64,000 nt of DNA, taken from Agromyces aurantiacus. GTDB taxonomy: Bacteria > Actinomycetota > Actinomycetes > Actinomycetales > Microbacteriaceae. Made by a program: the position numbers and the translations under genes. The stretch covers positions 3,224,001-3,288,000 of the forward strand of contig NZ_JAFBBW010000001.1 of the NCBI RefSeq assembly GCF_016907355.1, in the 5' to 3' direction. Shown here piece after piece: positions 36,315 to 46,300 of this stretch (positions within the stretch are counted from its first letter, which is position 1; every line of letters starts with the position of its first letter). The notes beneath the pieces were generated by a model that was not told the origin of the DNA, did not search any database, and was given only the letters and a program-made list of their open reading frames with translations.

Positions 36315-38189
36315 TCAGCGAGCGGATGTCGCGGCACGCGGCCGCACGGGCTCGGCCGCCGCGTCGCGACGTCCCCCGATCGCCCGCAGCGCCGCGAGGA
36401 TCGCCGCGAGGTCGACGAGCTCCTGCAACAGTGCGCCGGCGGTCGCGGGGATGAAGCCGAACGCGGCGACCAGCATCAGGCCCACGCTCACGATGATGCC
36501 CAGCCAGATGCTCTGCAGCGCGATCCGCACGGTGTCGCGGCCGATCTCGACGGCCTTCGCCGTGCGCGAGATGTCGTCGACCAGGATCACCGCGTCGGCG
36601 GACTCGCTCGCCGCCGTCGCGCCGCGCGCGCCCATCGCGATGCCGACGTCGGCCGCGGCGAGCACGGGCGCGTCGTTCACGCCGTCGCCCACCATGACCA
36701 CGGGGCGCTCGGCGATCGCCGCGACCTCGTGCACCTTGTCGGCCGGGAGGCACTCGGCGCGCACGCGCTCGATGCCGATCTCGGCGGCGATGTGCTCGGC
36801 TGTCGCCTGCGCGTCGCCCGTGAGCATCATCGTGTGGTGCACGCCGAGCCGGTCGAGCCGCTCGAGCGTGGCATGGGCGTTGTCGCGCAGGCGGTCGCGC
36901 GCGAGCAGCGCGCCGGCATACCGGCCGTCGACGGCGACGTAGACCGCGAGCTCGCCCGGCGCGATGGCGGTGCGGCGCGCGTCGGGCGCGTGCTCGAGCA
37001 CGTAGCCGAACTTGCCGACCACGACCTCGCGCCCGCCGAGGCGGGCCACGACGCCGTTCGTCGCGTCCTCGCGTGCGGCGTCGGCCTCCACGAGCCGGAG
37101 CCCCTGCTCGCGTGCGGCGTGCGTGATCGACGCGGCGAGCACGTGCGAGGAGTACTGCTCGGCCGACGCGACGAGCGCCAGCAGCTCGTCGGCGCCGAAG
37201 CCGGCCTCGGGGCGCACCGCGACCAGCTCGGGCTCGCCGTGCGTGAGCGTGCCGGTCTTGTCGAACACCGCGGTCTTCGCGCGCGCGAGCTGCTCGAGCA
37301 CTCCCCCGCCCTTGACGATGACGCCGTTGCGGGCGGCACGGCTCATGCCGCCGATGAACGCGACGGGCGCGGCGATGAGCAGCGGGCACGGCGTGGCGAG
37401 CACGAGCACCTCGGCGAAGCGCACCGGGTCGCCCGACACCCACCACGCGAGTCCGGCGAGCAGGAGCGAGAACACCGTGAACGGCACGGCGTAGCGGTCG
37501 GCGAGCCGCACGACCGGGGCCTTGCTGGCCGCGGCCTCCGCCACGAGCGCGACGATCTGCTGGTACTGGCTGTCGGCGGCGCGCGCGGTGGCGACGACCT
37601 CGACGGCGATCGGCCCGTTCACCGAGCCGCTGAGGAGCGCGTCGCCGGCGCGCTTCTCGACGGGCACGCTCTCACCCGTGATGGAGGACTCGTCGACCGA
37701 GGTCTCGGCCGAGCGGAGCGTGCCGTCGACGGGCACGATCTCGCTCGGCCGCACGAGGAGCACGTCGCCCGGCACGACCTCGTCGACGGGCACGTCGACG
37801 TAGTGGTCGTCGAGCACGCGGTGCGCGCGCTGCGGCGCGCGCGTCAGGAGCGCGTCGAGTTCGCGCTTGGCGCGCCGCCCGGCGTAGTCCTCGAGCGCCT
37901 CGCCGCCCGTGAGCATGAGCACGACGATGAGGGCGGCGACGTACTCCCCGACCCAGACCGTCGCGATGATCGCGGTCACGGCGAGGATGTCCAGGCCCCA
38001 GTGGCCGCGCAGGATGTCGCGCACCATCCCGACGGCCTGCCACGCCGCGACGCCGAGCGCGTAGATGCTGAAGATCCACGCGACCAGCCACCCCTGCCCG
38101 ACGAGCGCGAGCACGATGCCGAGCACGCCGATCGCGAGGGTGAGGGCGACGACGGGGTAGCGACGGATCAGGCGGATGGCGCGGGTCAC
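36315..38189 (-). CDS. P1B-type heavy-metal translocating ATPase with TPCP motif
   Basis: This 624-residue protein has the P-type ATPase core: TGES (171-174), DKTGT with phosphorylated Asp310, and MVGDGVNDAPVLAAADVGIA. The membrane metal site reads ATPCPLL (TPCP 266-269) instead of the common CPC. TPCP is the mark of the P1B-5-like subgroup reported for Ni/Fe transport, but the C-terminal hemerythrin domain of those proteins is missing, as is any N-terminal HMA domain. It exports a metal across the inner membrane; which one is open. The GTG start has GGGGAGG upstream. Confidence 0.88.
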   Translation of the reverse strand: MTRAIRLIRRYPVVALTLAIGVLGIVLALVGQGWLVAWIFSIYALGVAAWQAVGMVRDILRGHWGLDILAVTAIIATVWVGEYVAALIVVLMLTGGEALEDYAGRRAKRELDALLTRAPQRAHRVLDDHYVDVPVDEVVPGDVLLVRPSEIVPVDGTLRSAETSVDESSITGESVPVEKRAGDALLSGSVNGPIAVEVVATARAADSQYQQIVALVAEAAASKAPVVRLADRYAVPFTVFSLLLAGLAWWVSGDPVRFAEVLVLATPCPLLIAAPVAFIGGMSRAARNGVIVKGGGVLEQLARAKTAVFDKTGTLTHGEPELVAVRPEAGFGADELLALVASAEQYSSHVLAASITHAAREQGLRLVEADAAREDATNGVVARLGGREVVVGKFGYVLEHAPDARRTAIAPGELAVYVAVDGRYAGALLARDRLRDNAHATLERLDRLGVHHTMMLTGDAQATAEHIAAEIGIERVRAECLPADKVHEVAAIAERPVVMVGDGVNDAPVLAAADVGIAMGARGATAASESADAVILVDDISRTAKAVEIGRDTVRIALQSIWLGIIVSVGLMLVAAFGFIPATAGALLQELVDLAAILAALRAIGGRRDAAAEPVRPRAATSAR

Positions 38190-38223
38190 CCGTCCATCCT
38201 CCCCGATTCCCGGGCGGGAACGC

Positions 38224-38258
38224 CGGAGGGGCCGGATGCGACGCATCCGGCCCCTCCG
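38224..38258 (-). terminator. Terminator downstream of icd
   Basis: A perfect inverted repeat of two 17-nt arms around one base lies 16 nt after the icd stop, before the metal ATPase gene. Confidence 0.7.
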
Positions 38259-38273
38259 AACGGGAGCGAGGGC

Positions 38274-39491
38274 TCAGGCGGCCAGGCGCGCCTTGAGGTT
38301 CGCGTCGATCGAGTCGAGGAACTCCTCGGTCGTCTGGTAGGCCTGCTCGGGGCCGACCAGCAGCGCGAGGTCCTTGGTCATCGCGCCGGACTCGACGGTC
38401 TGGATCACGACCTCCTCGAGCACCTTGGTGAAGTCGATGAGCTCCTGGTTGCCGTCGAGCTTGCCGCGGTGCGCGAGGCCGCGCGTCCACGCGAAGATCG
38501 AGGCGATCGGGTTGGTCGAGGTGGGCTTGCCCTGCTGCCACTGGCGGTAGTGGCGCGTGACGGTGCCGTGCGCCGCCTCGGCCTCGACGATGCGGCCGTC
38601 GGGCGTGGTGAGCACCGAGGTCATCAGGCCGAGCGAGCCGAAGCCCTGCGCGACGGTGTCGGACTGGACGTCGCCGTCGTAGTTCTTGCACGCCCAGACG
38701 TAGCCGCCCTCCCACTTGAGGCTGGCCGCGACCATGTCGTCGATGAGGCGGTGCTCGTAGGTGAGGCCGGCCTCGTCGAACTGCGCCTTGAACTCGGTGT
38801 CGAAGACCTCCTGGAAGATGTCCTTGAAGCGGCCGTCGTAGGCCTTCAGGATCGTGTTCTTCGTCGAGAGGTAGACCGGGTAGTTGCGGGCGAGGCCGTA
38901 GTTCAGCGACGCGCGCGCGAAGTCGCGGATCGAGTCGTCGAGGTTGTACATGCCCATGGCGACGCCCGAGCCGGGCGCCTGGAAGACCTCGAACTTCATC
39001 GGCTCGGAGCCGTCGGCGGGCTCGAACGTCATCGTGAGCGTGCCGGCGCCCTCGAACTTGAAGTCGGTCGCGCGGTACTGGTCGCCGAACGCGTGGCGGC
39101 CGACGATGATCGGCTTGTTCCAGCCGGGGACGAGCCGCGGGATGTTGGAGATGATGATCGGCTCGCGGAAGATCACGCCGCCGAGGATGTTGCGGATGGT
39201 GCCGTTCGGCGAGCGCCACATCTTCTTCAGGCCGAACTCCTCGACGCGCGCCTCGTCGGGCGTGATCGTCGCGCACTTGACGCCGACGCCGTGCTTCTTG
39301 ATCGCGTTGGCCGCGTCGACCGTGATCTGGTCGTCGGTCTCGTCGCGCTTCTGGATGGAGAGGTCGTAGTACTCGAGGTTCACGTCGAGGTACGGGTGGA
39401 TGAGCTGGTCCTTGATGGCCTGCCAGATGATGCGGGTCATCTCGTCGCCGTCGAGTTCGACGACGGTGCCTTCGACCTTGATCTTCGACAA
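38274..39491 (-). CDS. icd: NADP-dependent isocitrate dehydrogenase
   Basis: This 405-residue enzyme follows the monomer-fold eukaryote-type [75 protein letters not shown] and [19 protein letters not shown]. It oxidises isocitrate to 2-oxoglutarate in the TCA cycle. The start is TTG at 39491, with GGAG 8 nt upstream and conserved sequence beginning at once; no ATG or GTG fits. A near-palindrome at 39589-39606 overlaps the likely -35 region. Confidence 0.95.
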   Translation of the reverse strand: MSKIKVEGTVVELDGDEMTRIIWQAIKDQLIHPYLDVNLEYYDLSIQKRDETDDQITVDAANAIKKHGVGVKCATITPDEARVEEFGLKKMWRSPNGTIRNILGGVIFREPIIISNIPRLVPGWNKPIIVGRHAFGDQYRATDFKFEGAGTLTMTFEPADGSEPMKFEVFQAPGSGVAMGMYNLDDSIRDFARASLNYGLARNYPVYLSTKNTILKAYDGRFKDIFQEVFDTEFKAQFDEAGLTYEHRLIDDMVAASLKWEGGYVWACKNYDGDVQSDTVAQGFGSLGLMTSVLTTPDGRIVEAEAAHGTVTRHYRQWQQGKPTSTNPIASIFAWTRGLAHRGKLDGNQELIDFTKVLEEVVIQTVESGAMTKDLALLVGPEQAYQTTEEFLDSIDANLKARLAA

Positions 39492-39588
39492 GGGGCGGTC
39501 TCCTTGGGATCTCGTGGGGATTGCGTGGGAAGCGAGGAAGTCTCGGGGTGTCCGACACACCGCCTGCCAGCTTACCGCGTCGGCGGGA

Positions 39589-39606
39589 TATCTCGACATC
39601 GAGAGA
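39589..39606. promoter_or_regulatory. Near-perfect palindrome in the icd / GNAT intergenic region
   Basis: TATCTCGA-CA-TCGAGAGA has 7 of 8 paired positions. It lies 15 nt upstream of a TAAGCT box (minus strand, 39574-39569) that could be the icd -10, so it would cover the -35. The bound regulator is not identified. Confidence 0.45.
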
Positions 39607-39640
39607 ATTCGCGGGCTACCGTGCGCGCCGACGTGGCGGT

Positions 39641-39646
39641 TAGGCT
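39641..39646 (+). promoter_or_regulatory. Leaderless -10 box of the GNAT gene
   Basis: TAGGCT ends 7 nt before the ATG at 39654; no ribosome site is present. Confidence 0.5.
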
Positions 39647-39653
39647 GCGATGC

Positions 39654-40112
39654 ATGGCTGAACTGCGACTCGAAGAACTGAACGCGACGAACATCGTGGC
39701 CGCGAACAACCTGTCGCTGAAGCCCGGCCAGGAGCAGTTCATCGCTCCCGTCACCTACGCTGCCGAACAGGCGGTCGTGAACCCCACCACGGCGTGGCAG
39801 CGGGTCGCGCTCAACGGCGACAAGGTCGTCGGCTTCATCCACGGCAACTTCGACCCCGACAACGAGCACGAGGAGTTCCGGGCCTGCATCTGGCGCATCA
39901 ACGTCGACGCCGAGGCGCAGGGCAAGGGCGTCGGCCGGTTCCTCGCGCACGCCCTCGCCGAGGAGGCGAAGCGCCGTGGGTTCGACCACATCACCGTGCT
40001 CTGGGAGCCCGACGCGAGCGGTCCCGGCGAGTTCTTCCACCGCATCGGCTTCCGCGACGTCGGCGAGACGCAGTACGGCGACGTCATCGGCTCGCTCCAG
40101 CTGAAGAGCTGA
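39654..40112 (+). CDS. GNAT-family N-acetyltransferase
   Basis: This 152-residue protein has the GNAT fold. The acetyl-CoA motif A is [20 protein letters not shown] (V-x5-QGKGVG), preceded by [13 protein letters not shown] and followed by [20 protein letters not shown] with GFRDVGE. This resembles the SpeG/diamine-type acetyltransferases, which often start with a segment like [20 protein letters not shown]. The substrate is not proven. It is divergent from icd and followed 35 bp on by the alkyltransferase-like gene. Confidence 0.85.
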   Translation: MAELRLEELNATNIVAANNLSLKPGQEQFIAPVTYAAEQAVVNPTTAWQRVALNGDKVVGFIHGNFDPDNEHEEFRACIWRINVDAEAQGKGVGRFLAHALAEEAKRRGFDHITVLWEPDASGPGEFFHRIGFRDVGETQYGDVIGSLQLKS

Positions 40113-40147
40113 GCGCCCGCGCAGCGGGCCCTGCAGAGGGGCGGCGG

Positions 40148-40462
40148 ATGGCGCGGAACGGCGACGCGTTCGTCGAGGCCGTGCTCGCCGTCGTCGCCGA
40201 CATCCCGCCGGGTCGCGTCATGACGTACGGCGACGTCGCGGCGGTGCTCGGTTCGCGCGCCGCGCGCGCCGTGGGGCAGGTCATGGCCCGGTACGGGCAT
40301 GCGGTGCCGTGGTGGCGCGTCGTCCGCGCCGGGGGGCGCCCGCCCGCCGGCCACGCCGAGCGCGCGCGCGAGCACTACGACGCGGAGGGCGTGCCGTTGC
40401 GACCGGTCGACGACGTCGACGGCTACCGCATCGACCTCGCGGCCTGCCGCTGGCGCGGCTGA
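40148..40462 (+). CDS. Alkyltransferase-like (ATL) DNA repair protein
   Basis: This 104-residue protein has the MGMT C-terminal fold: [17 protein letters not shown] with the DNA-recognition helix [14 protein letters not shown]. The active-site PCHRV is replaced by PWWRVV (54-59), so Trp55 stands where the acceptor Cys should be. ATL proteins bind O6-alkylguanine, flip it out and recruit nucleotide excision repair without dealkylating. The start ATG follows GGCGG rather than a strong site. It may be co-transcribed with the GNAT gene. Its stop is 16 nt from the convergent kinase gene. Confidence 0.9.
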   Translation: MARNGDAFVEAVLAVVADIPPGRVMTYGDVAAVLGSRAARAVGQVMARYGHAVPWWRVVRAGGRPPAGHAERAREHYDAEGVPLRPVDDVDGYRIDLAACRWRG

Positions 40463-40478
40463 GCGCGACGGGTCGGGC

Positions 40479-42445
40479 TCACACGTCGGCCGGCGTGCCG
40501 ATGCCGCCGGGAGCGAGTCCCGCGGACGCACCGGATGGGGACGCGTCGGGCGCGTGGTCGCCCGCGTCGGCCGCCACGAGCAGCCCGGCGCCCGCGAGCG
40601 AACGGCGGGGCGCGTCGGGATCCGGTCCGGCGCCGGACGCCGGGGCGACCGCGACGGCCGGAGGTTCGGCGGGCGGGAGGTCGACGGGCATCCGCACGGT
40701 CACCGTGGTGCCCGCGCCGCGGGGGCTGTCGAGCTCGATCGTGCCGCCCACCGCGTCGACGCGGTCGGCGATGCCGAGCATGCCGGTCCCCGAGTCGAGC
40801 GACGCGCCGCCGACCCCGTTGTCGCGGACCACGAGCACGAGCTCCTCGCCCACGACCTGGGCGCGCACCCACGCCCGGGTCGCGGCCGAGTGCTTGGCGA
40901 TGTTCGCGAGCGACTCCGCCACGGCGAAGTACGCGGTCGACTCGATCAGCTCGGGCAGGCGCCCCTCGGCCTGCACGTCGATCTCGACGGGCACCGGGCA
41001 GCGTCCGGCGAGCTCGGGCACCGCGAGCGCCAGTCCGCCCTGCGAGAGCAGGCTCGGATGGATGCCGTGGGCGAGCTCGCGCAGCTCCTTCAGCCCCTGG
41101 TTGAGCGTGGCGATGCAGTCCTCGAGCTCCTCGGCGAGCGCGTCCTGTCCAGCGCCGCGCGCGTCGTTCGCCGCGAGCCGCAGCCGCATGCCGAGCGACA
41201 CGAGCTGCTGCTGGGCGCCGTCGTGCAGGTCGCGTTCGATGCGCCGCCGGGCCTCGACGCCGGCCTCGACGATGCGCTGGCGCGACTGGCGCACGTGCTC
41301 GAGCGTGCGCTCGACCTCGGAGCGGAGGCGCCCGTTGTCGACCGAGAGGCGCAGTGCGCTCGAGACGCCGTCGAGCAGGCGCGAGTTGTCGGTGAGCACC
41401 CGGTCGTGGCGGATCAGCGCGATCGGCAGTCCGCTCGGCGACGCGACGGGGAGGATGCTGTGGCCCCGACCGGCCTCCTGCGAGTCGATGGGCTGCCCCG
41501 CGGCATCGACGTACCGGCCGCGCTCCTCGTCCCACCAGTAGACGCGCACGCTGTCGTCGCGGAGCGTGCGCGCGAGCGACTCGGCCCAGAGGCCGCGGTC
41601 GGCGCCCTCGCGCGTGATGCGCATGAGGTCGGCCACGCGCGCCCGCATGTTGCGCGCGTGCGCGATGCCCGCGACGAAGCAGACGGGCACCGAGGCCATC
41701 GCGATGAGCGACACCGTGTCGATGACCATGTCGGCGGGGCGCCGGCCGCGTAGCCGACCGCCTGCACCGCGAGCGTCGTCGCCCACGCCATGAGCGCGAC
41801 GGGCATGAGGAACGCGACCGTGCGGGCCGGCACGCTGCCGCGCACCCAGCGCACGAGCAGGCGCACCGCGATCGCGAGCGCGAGCGCGCCGCCCACGATG
41901 CGGTAGCCGGTGTCGATCAGCGCGAACAGGCCCGGCGCCTCCGCGATGCGGTAGGGGTTGGGCACGCAGTCGCAGGGCACCGCATCGGTGCCGGCGAGCG
42001 CGAGCACCGCCAGGAAGTTCACGAGCGAGGCGACGAGGGCGGTGGTCGCGATGAACCGGTCGAAGCGGTCGCCGAGCCATCCGCGCGGGTAGACCAGCAC
42101 GAGGATGCCCGCGATGACGGCCCACGTGAGGTCGATGCCGCGCAGGATCGGCCAGAGCCATCCGACCTGCTCGATGACCTGGTAGAACGACTGCGGGATC
42201 CACATCACGACGAAGGCGATCATGAGCCGCGCCGGCACGTCGTTGGGCCCGATCGCCCAGGCGATGCCGGCGCACGCGGCGAACACGATCGGCACCGCCG
42301 CGTGCAGCGTGGTGTACGACACCTCCGGACGCAGGTCGGCGGGGGTCGCGAGGAACCCCGAGATCTCCATGGCGAGGCTCAGCACCACGACCGTGGCGAT
42401 GATCGCGGTGCGGCGTGCGATGCGTCGACGGCGTCCGGCGGCCAT
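40479..42445 (-). pseudogene. Sensor histidine kinase (HisKA_3 / NarL-type), split by a frameshift
   Basis: The N-terminal part (from ATG 42445) encodes seven or so membrane helices, ending ALMAWATTLAVQAVGYAAG. The C-terminal part in another frame continues with DMVIDTVSLIAMASVPVCFV, a GAF-like region, the DHp box RRRIERDLHDGAQQQLVSLG, and an ATPase domain (VAESLANIAKHSAA, VRDNGVGGA). The two frames meet at about 41735-41750, inside GGCCGGCGCCCC; one missing base (or two extra) would rejoin them. An ATG at 41729 could start a separate C-terminal protein. It may be a true mutation, a sequencing slip or two proteins. It follows the response regulator gene by 7-10 nt. Confidence 0.8.
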
Positions 42446-42455
42446 CACCTGGGCA

Positions 42456-43127
42456 TCACCTCTGGCCGAGGAGCGTCAGCACCGCGAGCACGCGGCGGTG
42501 GTGCTCCGGCGACTCCTCGAGATCGAGTTTCTGCAGGATGCTGCGGACATGGGTCTCCACGGTCTTCAGGCCCAGGAACAGGGTCTGCGCGATGCCGCCG
42601 TTCGAGTACCCCTGCGCCATGAGCTCGAGCACCGAGCGCTCGCGCTCGGTGAGGCGCGCGAGCGGGTCGTCGGCGCGCGTGCGCTGCACGAGCTGCTCGA
42701 CGACCTCGGGGTCGACGACCGAACCGCCCGACGCGACGGTCTGCACGGCGCGGACGAGGGTCTGCGGCTCGGAGACGCGCTCCTTCAGCAGGTAGCCGGT
42801 GCCGCTGCCCGCGCCCATGACGCGCAGCGCGTACTCGGGCGTCGCGTACATCGACAGCAGCAGCACGCCCATCTCGTCGCCGCGCTGCCGGATGCGCTCG
42901 AGCGCGACGATGCCCTCGTCGCGGTGCGTGGGAGGCATGCGGATGTCGAGGACCGCCGCATCGAGGTCGAGCTCGTCGATCGCGTCGAGGAGCTCGTCGG
43001 CGGTGCCCACCGAGGCCACGACCTCGATACCGCCGCCCTCGAGCACCTTCGCGATGCCCTCGCGCAGCAGCAGGGCATCGTCGGCGATCGCGACCCGCAA
43101 CGGGCGCTCGCCCTCGACCTGTTCCAT
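42456..43127 (-). CDS. LuxR/NarL-family response regulator
   Basis: This 223-residue protein has a receiver domain with the acidic pair in VAIADDALLLREGIAKVLEG, the phosphorylated aspartate in AAVLDIRMPP and the lysine in GYLLKERVSEP. A LuxR helix-turn-helix follows (LTERERSVLELMAQGYSNGG then IAQTLFLGLKTVETHVRSIL). It should be driven by the adjacent kinase, which is interrupted. GGAGG precedes the ATG at 43127. A TAGCCT box on the minus strand (43190-43185) is a likely -10. Regulated genes are unknown. Confidence 0.93.
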   Translation of the reverse strand: MEQVEGERPLRVAIADDALLLREGIAKVLEGGGIEVVASVGTADELLDAIDELDLDAAVLDIRMPPTHRDEGIVALERIRQRGDEMGVLLLSMYATPEYALRVMGAGSGTGYLLKERVSEPQTLVRAVQTVASGGSVVDPEVVEQLVQRTRADDPLARLTERERSVLELMAQGYSNGGIAQTLFLGLKTVETHVRSILQKLDLEESPEHHRRVLAVLTLLGQR

Positions 43128-43342
43128 GGCACCTCCGTTCGAAGGCGTGCGTGAGCCCCCGACGTCCAAGCGCCGCCCATCGCGAGGCTACCGCGCCACG
43201 GGCGCACCCGGCCGGTCCCCGTTCTGGGGACAACCCGGATGCGACGAGCCGCTCGGTCTGCCACGCTGGAGGCATCCGCGCGCCCTGCCCACCCGCGCGG
43301 CCCCGCCGAGGCGCCTCGTGCGCCACCCACCCGAGGAGCGCC

Positions 43343-46300
43343 ATGATCCGCAGCGCTGCGCCCGCCGCATCCGCCGCATCCGCACATCCGCCGAGCGCGG
43401 ATGCCGTGACCGCGTCGACCCGTCCGGTGCGACTCATCGTCGTGCGCCCCGGCGAGCGCATCGAGCAGGTCGTGGCGCGCCATCCCGGCGCCGCCCCATC
43501 GTTCAACCGCACGCTGCGGATCGCGCTGGCCATGCGCGGGGGCGTGAGCCTGGCGGTCTGGATCGGCGGCGCCGTCGCCGAGCTCGACCTGCTGCGACGG
43601 ATCAGGCTCTACGACGCGGGTGCGGAGACCCTCGCGCTCGTCCCCGAGACCGCGAGACGCCCGCTGACCGGGCCGGTGCTCGCGCGGTTGCAGGCCTACG
43701 CCGAACTGCTCGACGCCGCCGGGTTCGACCGCGTCGAGTTCGACCTGCTCGCCGGCGCGAGCGCCGGCGGCCTCAACGCGGTCGTGTACTCGGTCGCGCA
43801 GCGCGCGGGCACGGGACTCGACACGCTGCTCGACACCTGGGGTCGCGTCGGCGGGTTCTGGGGCCTGCTGCACCCGCCCGGTTCGCGCCGCATCCTCGCG
43901 CTCATGCAGGGCGAGGACTACTTCCGCGCGCACACCTACGACGCGCTCACCGAGATCTACGGCACGGAGGACCGCCACCCCGACCTGGTGTCCTCGTACA
44001 CCGCCGTCGACCTCTCGGCGACCGTCATCGACGCGGCCGACGAGTTCGAGGAGGACGCGAACGAGGGCCGGGGCCACTTCCGCTTCGTCGGCAGCGACGA
44101 CCACGACCTCGACAACCGCATCCCCACGCCGAGCGACGACGAGGACCGGCGCCGCGACGACCTCGTGAACCTCTCGCGGCTCGCGCTCGCGGCGCGCTCG
44201 ACGTCGTCGCTGCCCGGCGGATTCGAGCCGGCCCACGTCGACTCGTTCGGCGGCGTCGCCGGCGACGCCGAGCAGGAGACCGGCCCGGGGATGCGCTTCG
44301 CGTTCGCCGCGCACCGCGAGGGACCCGACACCCCGTATCGCATCGTCGACGGCGCGGTGTTCGACAACGTGCCCATCGAGCGCGCGCTCCGCGCCGCGCG
44401 GTTCCGGGTCTCGGACCGCCGGGCCGACCGGGCCATGCTCTTCCTCGACCCCGAGCCCGACCCGCCCGTGGGCGGCGAGGTCGCCTGGGATGCGAACGCG
44501 TCCCGGTTCTTCCGCGCGATCGGCGCGATGATCTCGCGCCAGTTCCGGCGCGAGTCGGTCGCGCGCGAGGTCGCCGAGCTCGAGCGCTTCAACGCCGAGC
44601 GCGTGGTGGCCGCCGCCCGGTTCGACAGCGCGGCCCCGCTCGTCGCGGGCGCGGGCTGGGATCACGACGCGATCCACCAGCGCCGCGTCGCGTACGTGCG
44701 CGCGCTCGGCATCGACCTGGCCGACCACCTCGCCGAGACGATCGCGACGCCGAGCCTCTGGCAGCTGCACTCGAGCCTGACCAGCCGCCGCCGGTACCGG
44801 CCGATCCCGCTCATCCGCCTCGACGGGCTCGCGCGCGCCGCCGCCCGGCGCTTCGCCGCGCTCAGCAGCACCGAGCGCGCGGCGATCGCGAAGTCGCCCC
44901 TCGCGCTGGCCGACGCCGCGAACTGCACGCTCGGCTGGACGCGCGCGCTCGAGGCGCTCCCCCAGGAGGCCGGGTCGCGGCGCGGCCTGTCGCTGCCCGA
45001 GGTGCGCCGCGCGGCGTACGACGCGCTCACCGCCGCGAACGCCTGGCTCGACGAGCTGACGGCGCGCGTGCTCGTGCGCACCGACGAGCTCGCCGCGAGC
45101 GGGCGCACCCCGACCGCCGCCGACTTCGACGAGTGGATCGACGCGTGGCTCGCGGCATCCGCACGCATCCGCACCAACGAGCACTGGCACGAGCTCGACA
45201 AGGCCGTCGCGCGACTGCGCATCACCACGCTCCGCGTGGAGCAGGACGCCGCCGCGGGCAAGCGCGACCTCACGCCCGAGTGGGCGGGATCCGGATGGCG
45301 GCCGCTCGGGTCGGCGCCGTCGCCGGCCGCGGGCGACCTCGCCCCGCTCTACCACGCGAGCGGCATCCCCGCCGCGCTCTCGCACGTGCGCTACTGGGCC
45401 ATCGGCGTCGACGAGGCGCCCGACGACCCCGCGAGCTTCCGCGCGCTCGCGACCGACCGCTGGTACTCGTTGCTCGGCGCGGCCCTGCGCACCCCGGGCA
45501 CGACCCCCGAGCAGGCGGCGTCGGCGCTGCGCCGCGCGTCCGAGAAGGTCGTGCTCGACCGGCAGTCCAAGCTCGCCGGGTACGGCATCGGCAACTTCCT
45601 CGGGTTCCTGGCCCGCGACTGGCGCGTGAACGACTGGTGGTGGGGGCGCCTCGACGGCGCAGCCGGCATCGCCCGCTTCTTCTCGTCGCTGCAGCCCGAG
45701 CTGGTCCGAACGGATGCCGCGATCCGGCTGCTGCAGGACGCCGTGCTCGAGGAGGCCGACGCCCCGGACCTCGCCGCGCGCGGACTCTCGCCCCTGGAGC
45801 CGCGGCGCGCTGCCGCGAGCGCGCCGGTGCCACCGTCCGCCGCGACCACGGCGGTGCTGCCCTCGGCTCCGGGCGAGCCGGGCGACGCGCGCGCCGCGCG
45901 GCGTTCACGCCTGCGGGCCGGCACCGACACCATCCTCAACCTCGACCCGTCGTACCGCTTCGCGATCGCCTCGCGAACGGTGCGGCTGCTCGACCGCGTC
46001 GTCGTCCAGCCCGTGAACCGGGCCGTCGCGGTCGGCGCCCAGGCCGTGCTCGCCCTCGCCCGCCCGATCCTCGCGGCGGCGCCGACGGTGTTCGACCCGC
46101 CCCGCCTCGCGCTCGTGTCGGGCTTCGTCGCCGCGGTCGCCTGGCTGCTGACGTGGGACGACGTCGAGCTGGGCGCCCCGTGGTGGCTGATCGCGTCGGG
46201 CGTGATCGGCGTGGCCGGCATGGCCGCGATCGCCTGGGGCGTGTGGTCGGCCCAGCGCCGGTGGGCGGCCGTGGCCGCCGCCCTGGACCCGCCGCTCTCG

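Noticed and set aside
36033..40112. Rightward 1359-codon frame fusing the GNAT protein to upstream sequence
   Set aside because: Sequence before 39654 is antisense to the metal ATPase and icd; GNAT similarity and the -10 box both place the start at 39654.
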